This document shows, piece by piece, positions 53,733 through 62,904 of a stretch of 64,000 bases of DNA. The translations under genes were made by a program, and so were the position numbers. The notes under the pieces are model-generated. The model was not told the DNA's origin. It did not search any database and saw nothing but the letters and a program-made list of their open reading frames with translations. Within the stretch, counting starts at the first letter, position 1, and every line of letters begins with the position of its first letter. This stretch comes from Facklamia hominis CCUG 36813 (GTDB lineage: Bacteria; Bacillota; Bacilli; Lactobacillales; Aerococcaceae). The stretch covers positions 1,609,708 through 1,673,707 of the forward strand of contig NZ_JH932292.1 of NCBI RefSeq assembly GCF_000301035.1. The letters are read 5' to 3'.

Positions 53733-53913
53733 CTCCAATTAGATCATATCGGAGTTAAACATATCATTACAGATGAAAGAGCTTAACAAATCCAAGTTCG
53801 CAGCGCACTTGGACACATACTCTCCAGCGATACTCCTCTTGCCGGCCTACCTCCTGCAATGAGCGTACAGACAGGCTTCTTGATTCATGGTTATCATCAG
53901 GGTAGTCTTGATA

Positions 53914-53949
53914 CATTGTGAGTGTATAGTATTGTTGTTAAGAAAATAG
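53914..53949 (+). other. rlmD/rumA 3'-end-like fragment (scar 2)
   Basis: Reads HCECIVLLLRK then stop, clearly related to HVECVVLMSR at 63795 and AESVVLMSRK at 57075. It marks the boundary between the acetyltransferase/Nudix module and the next one. Confidence 0.6.
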
Positions 53950-54131
53950 TATAGGTGTTGATTAGGGTGATAGAATAGTTAGTTTATAGGATATAACTAA
54001 TAATCAGTAAAATTTTTATGGATATAGATCGGGAAAAATAAAGATCTTCAAAATATAAGTAAATTACAATTTGATTTTTGAGAAGTGATAATAAGATTTA
54101 TTAACATAGGAAGTTTTGAGAGAGGTACTTA

Positions 54132-54353
54132 ATGAATTTACTAAAGATAATACTTATAGTAGTGGGAGTCGTTTTTACTACATTTGGATATTTGATCTAT
54201 TTTAAAGAAAAATATAATTTGATTAACGGTTTTGAGGCGGATTATAAATCTGGAAGAAAGACAGAATACTATGCTAAAAAGGTAGGATTGGTAGAACTTA
54301 TCATTGGCATTATCTTTATTTTAATTGGGATTTACATGATAATCATTAAATAA
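54132..54353 (+). CDS. Small two-segment membrane protein (DUF3784-like)
   Basis: A 73-residue protein with membrane segments at each end (LKIILIVVGVVFTTFGYLIY and VELIIGIIFILIGIYMIII) and a short hydrophilic middle (LINGFEADYKSGRKTEYYAK) that resembles DUF3784 proteins of Bacillota. Function unknown. The start follows AGAGAGG. It might be an accessory of the abi module to its right, but the two face each other. Confidence 0.6.
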   Translation: MNLLKIILIVVGVVFTTFGYLIYFKEKYNLINGFEADYKSGRKTEYYAKKVGLVELIIGIIFILIGIYMIIIK

Positions 54354-54487
54354 ATGCCTCCTCCTTTGTCTATCTATTAATTTTTGAGGACGTCGAAATA
54401 GAGAACTAATTATATATAATTAGTTTGGAAAATTTATATGATAAATAGAAGATTTGAAAAATAGATATAAATGTGTATTATAATACT

Positions 54488-54545
54488 TAACAGTACCCGA
54501 CACGCCTCTTAACAACGCGGACCAAGTCGGGTCTTTTGATTTTAC
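54488..54545 (+). terminator. Hairpin between the DUF3784-like and abi genes
   Basis: ACCCGAC (54493-54499) pairs with GTCGGGT (54525-54531 region), enclosing an unpaired CGCCTC/ACGCGG stretch, followed by CTTTTGATTTT. It may end rightward transcription. The unusual 25-base loop could also be a structured RNA related to the abi leader. Confidence 0.5.
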
Positions 54546-54635
54546 TTAATAGGCTTAAATATATTTAGTATAATATTATCATAAGCAATTGAGGATAATC
54601 GTGAGCAAATAAAAAATAAGTAGTTAAGTTAATAA

Positions 54636-55580
54636 CTACTTATTAGGAAATCCTGAAATTGCAAATATGGAATCAATTGATATACTAGTAAATTTATCTT
54701 CATATTTATTTTTGATGGAGCTAATTGATGAGATTAAAGATTGGTATTCTTTTTCAGGAATAACTAGTTTAAGGACCAATATTAAATCATGTAAATTTTT
54801 TCCAGTATAATTCTCATCAAAAAACTTTTCAAATATAGCGGTTTGACCAGCTTTATTCAATGAGAATGAATACATGACTTCATCATGGGCACAAACATTT
54901 CTGAAAAAATTACAGATTTTAATTATATCTATAAGTTCAGTCTTACTAATTTTTTCTTTAGACTGGTAACTCTCTTTATATCTCTCACCAAAATCTTTAG
55001 CAATTTTATTTTGAAGAGATTCATCTAGGGAATTATAAAAATAAGATATATTTCCTAAAGTAAGGAAATTTACAAGAACCCAAAGAGGGATGTGGTCATG
55101 CTTTTTTATATAATGCTTAATAGGTTTCTTGCCATTTGAATTTTTATTTTCTCTACTTATGGCATTGGATAATGTCCCTATATTTTTCAAAACATAATTT
55201 AGCTGATGCTTTGATGCAGAATAATTTTCAATTTGTAAGTAAGGATATAGTCCATCTCTGTATAAGTCTGAAAAATGATAAGCACAGGATGTTTTTAGAA
55301 GTTTCTCAAAACGGAGTAGAGAAGAAAAAATCACTTCTTTTAATTTACGATCCATTTCATGAAGAGCATAAATTTCTTCAAAACTACTACCAGCTTTATA
55401 TACATCTTCTACCTCATTAGAAGATGTATTGTCTAAAAATGGATTTTTATAGCCATTGATAAGGTTATAATAATTAACTTGTGATAAAATAATTTTAGCA
55501 TATTCTGGATTATTAATGTTTAAACCTCTATTTGAGAGTATTTCAATTTGTTCATCATAAGTTTTAAACGGTTTACTCAT
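54636..55580 (-). CDS. Abi_2 family abortive-infection protein (AbiF/AbiD-like)
   Basis: A 314-residue phage-defence protein of the Abi_2 family. Diagnostic features are the N-terminal YDEQIEILSNRGLNINN, the ILSQVNYYNLINGYK block, MDRKLKEVIFSSLLRFEKLLK and, near the C-terminus, the HEPN-like RNVCAHDEVMYSF (R-x4-H), the probable ribonuclease site. Such proteins are thought to cleave RNA on infection. The start is ATG 55580, 5 bases after AGGTG; the frame opens with a GTG at 55586. It has its own promoter and a short terminated leader (see 55594-55633), the layout of RNA-antitoxin systems. Confidence 0.87.
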   Translation of the reverse strand: MSKPFKTYDEQIEILSNRGLNINNPEYAKIILSQVNYYNLINGYKNPFLDNTSSNEVEDVYKAGSSFEEIYALHEMDRKLKEVIFSSLLRFEKLLKTSCAYHFSDLYRDGLYPYLQIENYSASKHQLNYVLKNIGTLSNAISRENKNSNGKKPIKHYIKKHDHIPLWVLVNFLTLGNISYFYNSLDESLQNKIAKDFGERYKESYQSKEKISKTELIDIIKICNFFRNVCAHDEVMYSFSLNKAGQTAIFEKFFDENYTGKNLHDLILVLKLVIPEKEYQSLISSISSIKNKYEDKFTSISIDSIFAISGFPNK

Positions 55581-55593
55581 ATACACACCTCAT

Positions 55594-55667
55594 AAAAAAA
55601 CGCCCCGCCACGTATGGCAAGGGCTTGTTCCTTAGCTAAATTATAGCAGAATTATACTTAAAGTCAA
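55594..55667 (-). ncRNA. Promoter, short leader RNA and terminator upstream of abi
   Basis: On the minus strand TTGACT (55667-55662), a 16-base spacer and TATAAT (55645-55640) form a strong promoter. The expected transcript starts near 55633 and after about 10 bases runs into GCCCTTGCCA-TACG-TGGCGGGGC (55624-55602) followed by GTTTTTTT, an intrinsic terminator, only 14 bp before the abi start codon. So most transcripts should be a short structured RNA and only read-through reaches the toxin, as in RNA-antitoxin loci. A partial copy of the leader (TATGGCAAGGGCTTGTTC) recurs at 61269-61286. Confidence 0.65.
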
Positions 55668-55707
55668 GGATTGTAAGAAATAATTTTTTATGATGTATAA
55701 TCAGAGA

Positions 55708-55827
55708 TAGATATGTTCCCACATACAAGGCTTTTGAAAAAGTTACAATTTTATCCATACTGACCACTCAAGCCATGTGGAGACTATAGCGTTAATGACA
55801 AAGATTCATAGTAGAGCGACAAATTAG
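55708..55827 (+). repeat. rlmD/rumA 3'-end-like repeat (scar 3)
   Basis: A direct repeat of 56887-56989 and 61438-61545: ATATGTTCCCACATAC, GGCTTTTGAAAA, TTTATCCATACTGACCACTC, then a frame reading TDHSSHVETIALMTKIHSRA and stop. It lies 13 bp before the AlkD-like gene. Confidence 0.75.
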
Positions 55828-55840
55828 AATTATAGGGAGA

Positions 55841-56524
55841 GTGAAAGAGGTGAACATTAAAGAAGAATTATTGGCATTACAGGATATTTCATATGCTGAT
55901 TTTCAAGCGAAATTGACACCAAATATTCCGAGAGACCTATTTATAGGGGTTAGAGTTCCGGAGGCTAGGAAGCTTGCTAAAAGAATTATAGGGGAGCCGG
56001 AAACATTTAAATTTCTAAGAGATTTACCCCATAAATATTATGATGAAAATATGCTTCACGGACTCCTAATTTCTGAAATGAAAGACTATGATGCCTGTAT
56101 TGAGGCAGTCGATGAATTTCTGCCTTATGTAGATAATTGGGCTGTTTGCGATATTATGTCTCCAAAGATTTTCAAAAAAAATAAAAAAGCACTTTTGGAA
56201 AAAATTAAAGAATGGTCCAAATCGGAAGAAGAATATACTTGCCGTTTTGGTCTTGAGATGTTAATGTCTCACTTTCTTGATGATGACTTTAAACCTGAGT
56301 ATTTGGAGATACCTCTTTCTGTTAATAACGATGAGTATTACGTTAAGATGATGATTGCATGGTTCTTTGCAACGGCTTTGGCAAAGCAATGGGATGCAAC
56401 CATAAAACACATTGAAGATCAGCGCCTAGACACATGGGCTCATAATAAGGCAATACAGAAAGCACGTGAAAGTAAGCGCATTACATCGAAACAAAAAGAA
56501 TATTTAAAGTCACTTAAAGGATGA
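55841..56524 (+). CDS. AlkD-like DNA alkylation repair protein
   Basis: A 227-residue all-helical HEAT-repeat protein of the AlkC/AlkD family, which excises N3- and N7-alkylated bases. Typical segments are FIGVRVPEARKLAKRI, YYDENMLHGLLISEM, FLPYVDNWAVCDIMSPKIF (Trp and Asp near the active site), TCRFGLEMLMSHFLDD and LDTWAHNKAIQKARESKRIT. The start is GTG 55841 (AGGGAGA just upstream) or GTG 55850. It is the only intact gene of its module and probably hitch-hiked between two boundary repeats. Confidence 0.87.
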   Translation: MKEVNIKEELLALQDISYADFQAKLTPNIPRDLFIGVRVPEARKLAKRIIGEPETFKFLRDLPHKYYDENMLHGLLISEMKDYDACIEAVDEFLPYVDNWAVCDIMSPKIFKKNKKALLEKIKEWSKSEEEYTCRFGLEMLMSHFLDDDFKPEYLEIPLSVNNDEYYVKMMIAWFFATALAKQWDATIKHIEDQRLDTWAHNKAIQKARESKRITSKQKEYLKSLKG

Positions 56525-56886
56525 CGAAATTTAGTTGATATTGAACTTTAACTTACACCTCCTAGGACATATTTTTTTGCATTTTCTACCATGCAAGGAG
56601 TGTTAAAATCAACTTTTCGATGTATGCTATCATCAGGTTAGTCTTAATAAATATTAAAATTGTTGTGGGTTCGACAAGAAAACAGGAAATTGAAGTTTTA
56701 CTAGTAAAGTAAAATGATAATGGGAATGTTAAAACGCTAATTTATAAATATGTTCGATATGGAATTATTTCTAAATAGATTTGAATTATATGACTTTATT
56801 CTTCATAATATACTTAGATTAAGTTCCAAATTTGTTAAACAAGGAAAGTTTAGACTTATAATGAATAGCTTAACTTATTCGTTATG

Positions 56887-57107
56887 GATATATTCCCACA
56901 TGCGAAGCTTTTGAAAAGTTTCAAAATTTATTCATACTGACCACTCAAGCCGTGTCGAGGCAGTGACACTGCTTGTGAAGGCGCGTTAGCGACTGAAGAA
57001 GCACCTGTCCTGTCCGTGCACGGATTGCCCAAGAATGACGAGCGAAGCGAGAAAATGATTGGATGCAATCGGCTGCTGAGAGTGTAGTATTGATGTCAAG
57101 AAAATAG
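56887..57107 (+). repeat. rlmD/rumA 3'-end-like repeat, double core (scar 4)
   Basis: First core 56936-56989 reads TDHSSRVEAVTLLVKAR and stop. After 85 bp (GACGAGCGAAGCGAG and GATTGGATGCAATCGGCTGC inside) a second core reads AESVVLMSRK and stop (57075-57107). The entire block is repeated at 61438-61670, so the arsenic operon lies between two direct repeats of about 200 bp. The gap 56525-56886 before it shows no gene. Confidence 0.8.
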
Positions 57108-57135
57108 AATAACAAGCTATAAAAGTGCTGAAATC

Positions 57136-57179
57136 AATAGCTTTTAGGATTTTAGAAGAAATCCTAAAAGCTATTTTTT
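57136..57179 (+). terminator. Strong hairpin after scar 4
   Basis: A 17-bp stem, AATAGCTTTTAGGATTT (57136-57152) with its complement at 57159-57175, then TTTTTA. No gene ends nearby, so it is a leftover of a lost transcription unit. The AT-rich stretch 57180-57519 shows no gene. Confidence 0.8.
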
Positions 57180-57519
57180 ATTGAAAAAGTACCTTGTGAG
57201 AACATATTAATAGTAAAATTCGTAGGGATGTGTAGACATATGGATATTTTAGGTGGAGTGAACAGGATGGATATTACGACTTGAAACATCGATTAATAAG
57301 TTGAAAAACATAAATAAGTTTGCAGATTAGCTAAATGTAATAGACTAACTATATGAAGTCAACAGTAAAATAACAAATGACAATTAAATAAAAATAGGTA
57401 TGGAAAACAAGCCTAAGTAAATTAAGCAAATTTAAATAATAAGTATTTAATTCTGAGCATTAGATTTAAGATTAGTTTTTAGAAGCTTAAAAATAACTCT
57501 AATTAGTTTTTTAACAACA

Positions 57520-57594
57520 TTGACAATCATCGATATGGAGTATATAATAAATATGAAATCGAAACTTATCGATATCATTGAAGTGTATCGATAT
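57520..57594 (+). promoter_or_regulatory. Promoter and operator of the arsenic operon
   Basis: TTGACA (57520-57525), a 17-base spacer and TATAAT (57543-57548) form a consensus promoter. The self-complementary octamer ATCGATAT occurs three times, at 57529-57536 (within the spacer), 57568-57575 and 57587-57594, a likely binding array for the ArsR protein encoded next. Confidence 0.82.
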
Positions 57595-57617
57595 ATCAAA
57601 TGAAGAAAGGGGTAATT

Positions 57618-57932
57618 ATGAAAAAATCATACGCAGAGTTTGCACCTATATTCAAGGTTTTGTCTGATGAAACCAGGCTAAAAATAATTGATATGCTCTC
57701 ATGTGGCGAGATTTGTGCCTGTGATATTTTGGATGATTTGAGTATTTCTCAATCAACCCTAAGTTATCACATGAAAAATTTAACGGATTCAGGCCTTGTT
57801 AACGCAAGAAGGGATGGGGCTTGGATGAGATATACTCTAAACCTTGAAAGAATAGGAGAGATTAAAGACTTCCTAGATTATATTACTGAAGATAAAGAAG
57901 ACTGTATTTGTAAAAAACGTAAGGAAAAGTAA
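57618..57932 (+). CDS. arsR: ArsR-family arsenic-responsive repressor
   Basis: A 104-residue winged-helix repressor. The sensor motif CGEICACDILDD sits at the start of the recognition helix region (ELCVCDL box of arsenite sensors), and the C-terminus has a further Cys pair (EDCICKK). Binding of As(III) should release it from the ATCGATAT sites. ATG 57618 is preferred because AAAGGGG lies 5 bases upstream; ATG 57600 has no site. It is first in arsR-arsD-arsA-acr3. Confidence 0.92.
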   Translation: MKKSYAEFAPIFKVLSDETRLKIIDMLSCGEICACDILDDLSISQSTLSYHMKNLTDSGLVNARRDGAWMRYTLNLERIGEIKDFLDYITEDKEDCICKKRKEK

Positions 57933-57951
57933 ATGCTAAAGGAGTGTTAGT

Positions 57952-58317
57952 ATGAAAAAAATGGTAATTTATGACCCAGCAATGTGTTGCTCAACAGGTG
58001 TATGTGGACCGTCAGTAGACAAGAACTTATTAAGGGTATCCACAGCGATTATTAGGTTAAGTAAAAACAATATAGAAGTAATAAGACACAACCTAAAAGA
58101 AGAACCACAACTATACGCTGAAAATGATAAAGTAAGCAAGCTGTTAAATGAAGAAGGAGTCGATGTACTTCCTATAACAATGGTTGACGATGAAGTAGTC
58201 AAAACAAGAGAATACCCTACAAATGATGAATTTGTTGAATTTTTGGATATACCAAAAGAATATATAATGTCTGGTTTAGCAATTCGAAAAATGAAAAAGA
58301 ATGAAGAGAACAAATAG
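57952..58317 (+). CDS. arsD: Arsenical metallochaperone ArsD
   Basis: A 121-residue thioredoxin-fold chaperone that hands As(III) to ArsA. The essential Cys12, Cys13 and Cys18 are present in DPAMCCSTGVCGPSVD; the C-terminal Cys pairs of some ArsD proteins are absent, which does not prevent function. The start follows AAAGGAG. It is 19 bp after arsR and 18 bp before arsA. Confidence 0.93.
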   Translation: MKKMVIYDPAMCCSTGVCGPSVDKNLLRVSTAIIRLSKNNIEVIRHNLKEEPQLYAENDKVSKLLNEEGVDVLPITMVDDEVVKTREYPTNDEFVEFLDIPKEYIMSGLAIRKMKKNEENK

Positions 58318-58335
58318 ATAAGATAGGAGATCAAT

Positions 58336-60087
58336 GTGTATACAATATTCAATCCAGAAAATATTAAGCTAAATAAGTATCTTTTCTTTACAGGTAAGGG
58401 TGGTGTAGGTAAAACTTCTATAGCTTCAAGTCTTGCTATAAACTTAGCAGACCAAGGTAAAAAAGTTATCCTTGTTAGTACTGACCCAGCATCAAACTTA
58501 CAGGATATTTTTGACACAGACTTAGACAATAAAATAAGAGATATAGATAAGGTAAAGAATTTAAAGCTAGCTAACTTTGAACCAGAGAAAGCCCTAGAAG
58601 ACTATAAGGAAAGCGTAGTTGGACCCCAAAGAGGAAAGCTTCCAGATGAGGTTATAGAAGCCATGGAAGAGCAGCTTTCGGGATCATGTACAACTGAAGT
58701 GGCAGCTTTTAAGGAGTTCACAAGCTTTATAGCTGATGAAGAGCTTGCAGCTGAATATGACCACATAATATTTGATACTGCTCCAACAGGTCATACACTA
58801 AGAATGTTAGAACTACCTTCAGCGTGGACAAACTTTTTAGATAACAACAAGTATGGAGCATCTTGTCTAGGGCAGTTATCAGGGCTAGATGAAGAAAGAG
58901 GTATTTATAAAAAAGCTGTTGAAAACCTAGCTGACAGTGAGCTAACTAGCCTTATACTAGTTTCTAGACCTATAGAAACAGCCCTAGAGGAAGCGGCAAG
59001 GACATCAAATGAACTCCACGAAATTGGCGTAGACAACCAAATTCACATAATAAATGGTATGCTTGCTTCCTATGATGATGATCTTTCAACAGCTATATAC
59101 AATATGCAAAAAAGAGATTTGGAAGCAATGCCAGAAGGTCTAAAAGACCTTGAAACTTATTATATTCCACTTAAACCATACAACACATCTAGTATTGAAA
59201 ATCTTAGAAAATTTTTCTCGGATGATATAGAAGAAAAAATGGAGTCTTCAGTTACCATAGACACTAGCAAGATATCAAGGCTAGAAGATGTTGTTGACGA
59301 CCTATATAAGAACAATAAAAAAGTTATCCTTACCATGGGTAAGGGAGGAGTAGGAAAAACAACTATAGCAGCAGCTATTGCCCTAGCCCTTAATGAAAAA
59401 GGTCAAAAAGTTCATCTTGCAACAACAGACCCAGCCGACCATCTAAAATATATAATAAGCGAAAGAGAAAATTTGACTATTTCCTATATAGATGAAGATA
59501 AGGAGCTTGAATCTTATAGAGAGGAAGTCCTAGGAAAGGCAAAGGAAGATGGAGCAAGTGAGGAAGACATTGACTATATCGAAGAAGATTTAAGAAGTCC
59601 ATGTACCCAAGAAATTGCAGTTTTTCGTGCATTTGCTGATATAGTAGACAAGTCAGAAGATGAAATAGTAGTAATAGACACAGCTCCAACTGGTCATACT
59701 ATCCTTCTTTTAGAATCAACTGAAAGCTATAATAGGGAAATTTCAAGAAGCCAGGGAGATGTACCTGAATCAGTAAAGAAGCTACTTCCAAGGCTTAAGG
59801 ACAAGGATTATACAGAGGTTCTAATTATAGCCCTAGCAGAAGCAACTCCTTACTATGAAGCAAAAAGACTTAAGGAAGACCTAGATAGGGCAGAAATCTT
59901 TAATAAATGGTGGATTATCAACTCAAGCTACTTTGCAAGTGGCAGCCAAAACGAGATTTTAAAAGCTAGAGCCGAGCAAGAAAAAGAGTGGATCAAGACA
60001 ATAGATGAAACATTTCAATCTAACACAGCCCTTGTTGAGTGGATTCCAGAAGATTTAAAAGAAGACAATTTAAAAGACTTATTATAA
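58336..60087 (+). CDS. arsA: Arsenite-stimulated ATPase ArsA
   Basis: A 583-residue tandem ATPase with two P-loop halves: GKGGVGKTSIASSLAINLAD (about 16) and GKGGVGKTTIAAAIALALNE (about 335), each followed by the DTAPTGHT signature. Metal-site Cys residues occur in LSGSCTTEVAAF and LRSPCTQEIAVF at matching places. It powers the efflux permease. The start is GTG 58336 after AGGAGATCA. Confidence 0.94.
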   Translation: MYTIFNPENIKLNKYLFFTGKGGVGKTSIASSLAINLADQGKKVILVSTDPASNLQDIFDTDLDNKIRDIDKVKNLKLANFEPEKALEDYKESVVGPQRGKLPDEVIEAMEEQLSGSCTTEVAAFKEFTSFIADEELAAEYDHIIFDTAPTGHTLRMLELPSAWTNFLDNNKYGASCLGQLSGLDEERGIYKKAVENLADSELTSLILVSRPIETALEEAARTSNELHEIGVDNQIHIINGMLASYDDDLSTAIYNMQKRDLEAMPEGLKDLETYYIPLKPYNTSSIENLRKFFSDDIEEKMESSVTIDTSKISRLEDVVDDLYKNNKKVILTMGKGGVGKTTIAAAIALALNEKGQKVHLATTDPADHLKYIISERENLTISYIDEDKELESYREEVLGKAKEDGASEEDIDYIEEDLRSPCTQEIAVFRAFADIVDKSEDEIVVIDTAPTGHTILLLESTESYNREISRSQGDVPESVKKLLPRLKDKDYTEVLIIALAEATPYYEAKRLKEDLDRAEIFNKWWIINSSYFASGSQNEILKARAEQEKEWIKTIDETFQSNTALVEWIPEDLKEDNLKDLL

Positions 60088-60117
60088 GAATAAGCAGATA
60101 AAAAAGAGGTGAAATTG

Positions 60118-61176
60118 GTGAAAGAAACAAACGAAAAGATTAGTTTTTTTGAAAGATATTTAAGTATATGGGTTTTACTCTGCATGGCTGCCGGTATTTT
60201 GATTGCTAGATTTATGCCATCTGTCCAATCATTCTTACAGTCATTGGAATTTAAGGGTCAAAACATAGTCTTAACAGTTTTAATGTGGCTTATGATATAC
60301 CCTATGATGGTTAGAATAGACTTTAATTCACTAAAAAATGTTGGAAAACATCCCCAAGGTATAATTATTTCTACAATAGCAAGCTGGGCAATCAAACCAT
60401 TTTTAATGTTTGGTCTGGCTACTCTTTTCTTCCATTATGTATTTAGCCAGTTAATACCCGTTGATCTTGCCAATGATTTTGTTATAGGTGCAGTACTCTT
60501 AGGTACGGCCCCATGTACAGCCATGGTCTTTGTGTGGAGTAGTCTTACCAATGGAGACCCAGCGCAAACTCTTGTACAGGTATCGGTAAATGACATCTTG
60601 ATACTCTTCCTATTTGTACCACTTGTACAGATCCTTTTAGGTTTAAAGGGAATAAGTCTACCAGCAGATGTTCTCTTAATGTCATTAGTACTTTTTGTTC
60701 TTATTCCTTTAGTGGGCGGGTTTTTATCAAGGTACTTTATAATAAAAAACAAGGGAGAAGATTACCTGGAAAATAACTTTATTAAAAAGTTTGACGGAGT
60801 AACTACTATAGGACTTCTTCTGACCCTCATTATTATATTTACTTTCCAAGGAGATATGATAGTAGAACATCCACTTTATGTAGCTTTAATAGCAGTTCCA
60901 CTAATACTTCAAAATGTGATTTCATTCTCTCTAACATATTTTGTAAGTAAATTAAGAAAACTACCTCATGAGATAGCAGCGCCATGTTCTTTAATAGCAG
61001 CATCTGACTTTTTTGAACTTTCAGTGGCTGTAGGCATAGCCCTATTTGGTGTAGATTCTCCTGTTGTTCTTGCATCAACTGTCGGGGTTCTTACAGAAGT
61101 TCCCGTAATGCTACTTTTAGTAAGGATAGTCAATAATACAAAAAGCTCCTTCCCGAGCTTTGAAAGAAGTAAATAA
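60118..61176 (+). CDS. acr3: Arsenite efflux permease Acr3
   Basis: A ten-segment membrane carrier of about 352 residues in the Acr3 (not ArsB) family, with the conserved Cys in GAVLLGTAPCTAMVFVWSSL. It expels As(III)-thiolate using the proton motive force and perhaps ArsA. GTG 60118 is preferred, with AAGAGGTG upstream; GTG 60109 is the alternative. It is the last gene of the arsenic operon. Confidence 0.92.
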   Translation: MKETNEKISFFERYLSIWVLLCMAAGILIARFMPSVQSFLQSLEFKGQNIVLTVLMWLMIYPMMVRIDFNSLKNVGKHPQGIIISTIASWAIKPFLMFGLATLFFHYVFSQLIPVDLANDFVIGAVLLGTAPCTAMVFVWSSLTNGDPAQTLVQVSVNDILILFLFVPLVQILLGLKGISLPADVLLMSLVLFVLIPLVGGFLSRYFIIKNKGEDYLENNFIKKFDGVTTIGLLLTLIIIFTFQGDMIVEHPLYVALIAVPLILQNVISFSLTYFVSKLRKLPHEIAAPCSLIAASDFFELSVAVGIALFGVDSPVVLASTVGVLTEVPVMLLLVRIVNNTKSSFPSFERSK

Positions 61177-61211
61177 AGTTAAGACATTAGAAAAAAGTGC
61201 GACTATAAAAA

Positions 61212-61286
61212 TTTAATGTGACCCCCAAAAGTTAGATCTAGAAACTAACTTAAGGGGGTCAGTTCAGTATGGCAAGGGCTTGTTCA
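61212..61286 (+). other. IS-end-like hairpin joined to an abi-leader-like fragment
   Basis: GACCCCCAAAAGTTAGA (from 61222) pairs with TTAAGGGGGTC through AACTAA/TTAG contacts, recalling the IS3-type palindrome at 9275-9328. Directly after it, GTATGGCAAGGGCTTGTTC (61268-61286) copies the leader RNA region found before abi at 55614-55632. The hairpin may also terminate the arsenic operon. Confidence 0.5.
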
Positions 61287-61437
61287 TTAAATATTATATT
61301 GTAAAGATAAAAGTATAGAACATTGATTGACCAAATGCTTGAATTAAAACAAGACAAGCACCTTTTGCTTATAAAAGAGATGATGCTGTTTACGTAATAC
61401 CTATTACGGCTTTAAAACCTTAATAATATTAGCTTTG

Positions 61438-61670
61438 ATTGATATATTCCCACATACGAGGATTTTGAAAAACTTGGAAATTTATCCATAATGACAACTC
61501 AATCCATGTCGAGGCAGTGACGTTGCTTGTGAAGGCACGTTAACGACTGAAGAAACTGCTGTCCTGCCCGTGCACGGATTGCTCAAGAATGACGAGCGAA
61601 GCGAGAAAATGATTGGATGCAATCGGCTGCTGAGGCGGTAGTATTGCTTGAGGCTGTTCGAACGAAGTGA
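61438..61670 (+). repeat. rlmD/rumA 3'-end-like repeat, double core (scar 5)
   Basis: The near copy of scar 4. First core reads DNSIHVEAVTLLVKAR and stop (61492-61545). The GACGAGCGAAGCGAG and GATTGGATGCAATCGG spacer follows, then AEAVVLLEAVRTK and stop (61629-61670). Confidence 0.8.
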
Positions 61671-61735
61671 GTTACAGCGTCAGATCTGTAGCGATAGCGT
61701 AGGTGATTGAAAAGAAAAGCTCTAAATTGTATAAC

Positions 61736-61782
61736 AGCGAGGTTCTTGAGAAGTTGTGACTTCTTAGGAACCTCGCTTTTGG
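61736..61782 (+). terminator. Terminator-like hairpin after scar 5
   Basis: AGCGAGGTTC (61736-61745) pairs with GAACCTCGCT (61768-61777), with inner GAGAAG/CTTCTT pairing, then TTTTGGGTTTTT. No intact gene ends here. Confidence 0.8.
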
Positions 61783-62129
61783 GTTTTTAGAGGAGAAAAT
61801 GGGTGAGATCTGCTAGAATAAAGGTGTGCCTATGGGGAAACTGGTCGACTGTTGAAAGACTGATAGGATGCTATGTTTGATTTTTACACATCGGATCGAT
61901 TTTCCCTCTGTCTTCATTAGTCTACTTAAATATTGCAAAGTCAAAGAATAGATGTGTATTCTAAAGAAGGGAGTTTCTATGGATACTGATCTCCGTATCT
62001 TTTCCATTCCTTTCTTCCTGAACATTTTTAGCGTGTGGGTTTGTATTGCCGTGTCTCTACAAGCAAGTATGAACAGCTTTATAGTCTATCCAATCAGCTA
62101 TTGGGGTTATGTCGAAAAACATTTCATAT

Positions 62130-62885
62130 TCCTGGTTGGAGAATCGCAGATATCTATCTGCTAAAGGTGGTACGAAACGTTTTGAGCTGGACCGCCTGAT
62201 TCGTGATTGCCAGAATGATCAATTAGATATTGTGTTAATTAAAGATATGACACGTCTAGGGCGAGATACTTAGGAAATACTTGAAGCCTATCGGTCTATT
62301 AAAAACGCAGGCGTTCGTGTTATCTTCGAAATGGATGGTTTGGATTCTGACATAGTAACGGATGAATTCATGATTGCAACGATTGTTTTTATTGCTCAAG
62401 CTGAAAAAAATCTCGAAGTGAAAATAATTAAGTTAGGACATCAGAAACGTGCACTGGAGTGGACCTCTAAGTTATACGACCATATGTGCTATGGCTAGAC
62501 TCATGATAAGGACGGAAAATTAATTCCTCATCCTATACAAGCTGAAGTGGTTCGACAAATTTTTGAATGGTATTCGGCTGGAGAAAGTGTCATAGGGAAT
62601 GTAAAGCTGCTGCAGGATCAGCAAATACTTTCCCCCAGAGGCAAAGATACATGGTCTAAGCGAACTATTGTACCGTGCTTAGTAATGAAAAGTACATAGG
62701 TGATGTCATCCTAGAAATTGAGGTCATGCCTGGAATGAATAGCAAGATCGAGGATAATCATTCAGGTATCATATAGCGAGAGCAATTTAAAGCAGTATAA
62801 GAAGAAAAAACAAGACGGAGCAATGTTGTCTGACAGGATGGTGAAGCAAAACGATCTGTCAAAAAATATTGTTCTAAAAATAAGT
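62130..62885 (+). pseudogene. Serine recombinase pseudogene (resolvase/invertase family)
   Basis: Fragments recover the catalytic and recombinase domains of a large serine recombinase: GGTKRFELDRLIRDCQNDQL, DIVLIKDMTRLGRDT, then a stop (TAG near 62272), EILEAYRSIKNAGVRVIFEM, IATIVFIAQAEKNLEVKI, a second stop near 62498, DGKLIPHPIQAEVVRQIFEW and PRGKDTWSKRTI. Further stops and frameshifts follow. The nucleophile-bearing N-terminus is missing. Small open frames upstream (61813-62164) show no family features. Confidence 0.85.
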
Positions 62886-62904
62886 AACAAAAGGAGTGAT
62901 TAGT

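Noticed and set aside
61813-62164. Overlapping 70-residue frames on opposite strands
   Set aside because: No ribosome site or family features; the area is recombinase and boundary debris.
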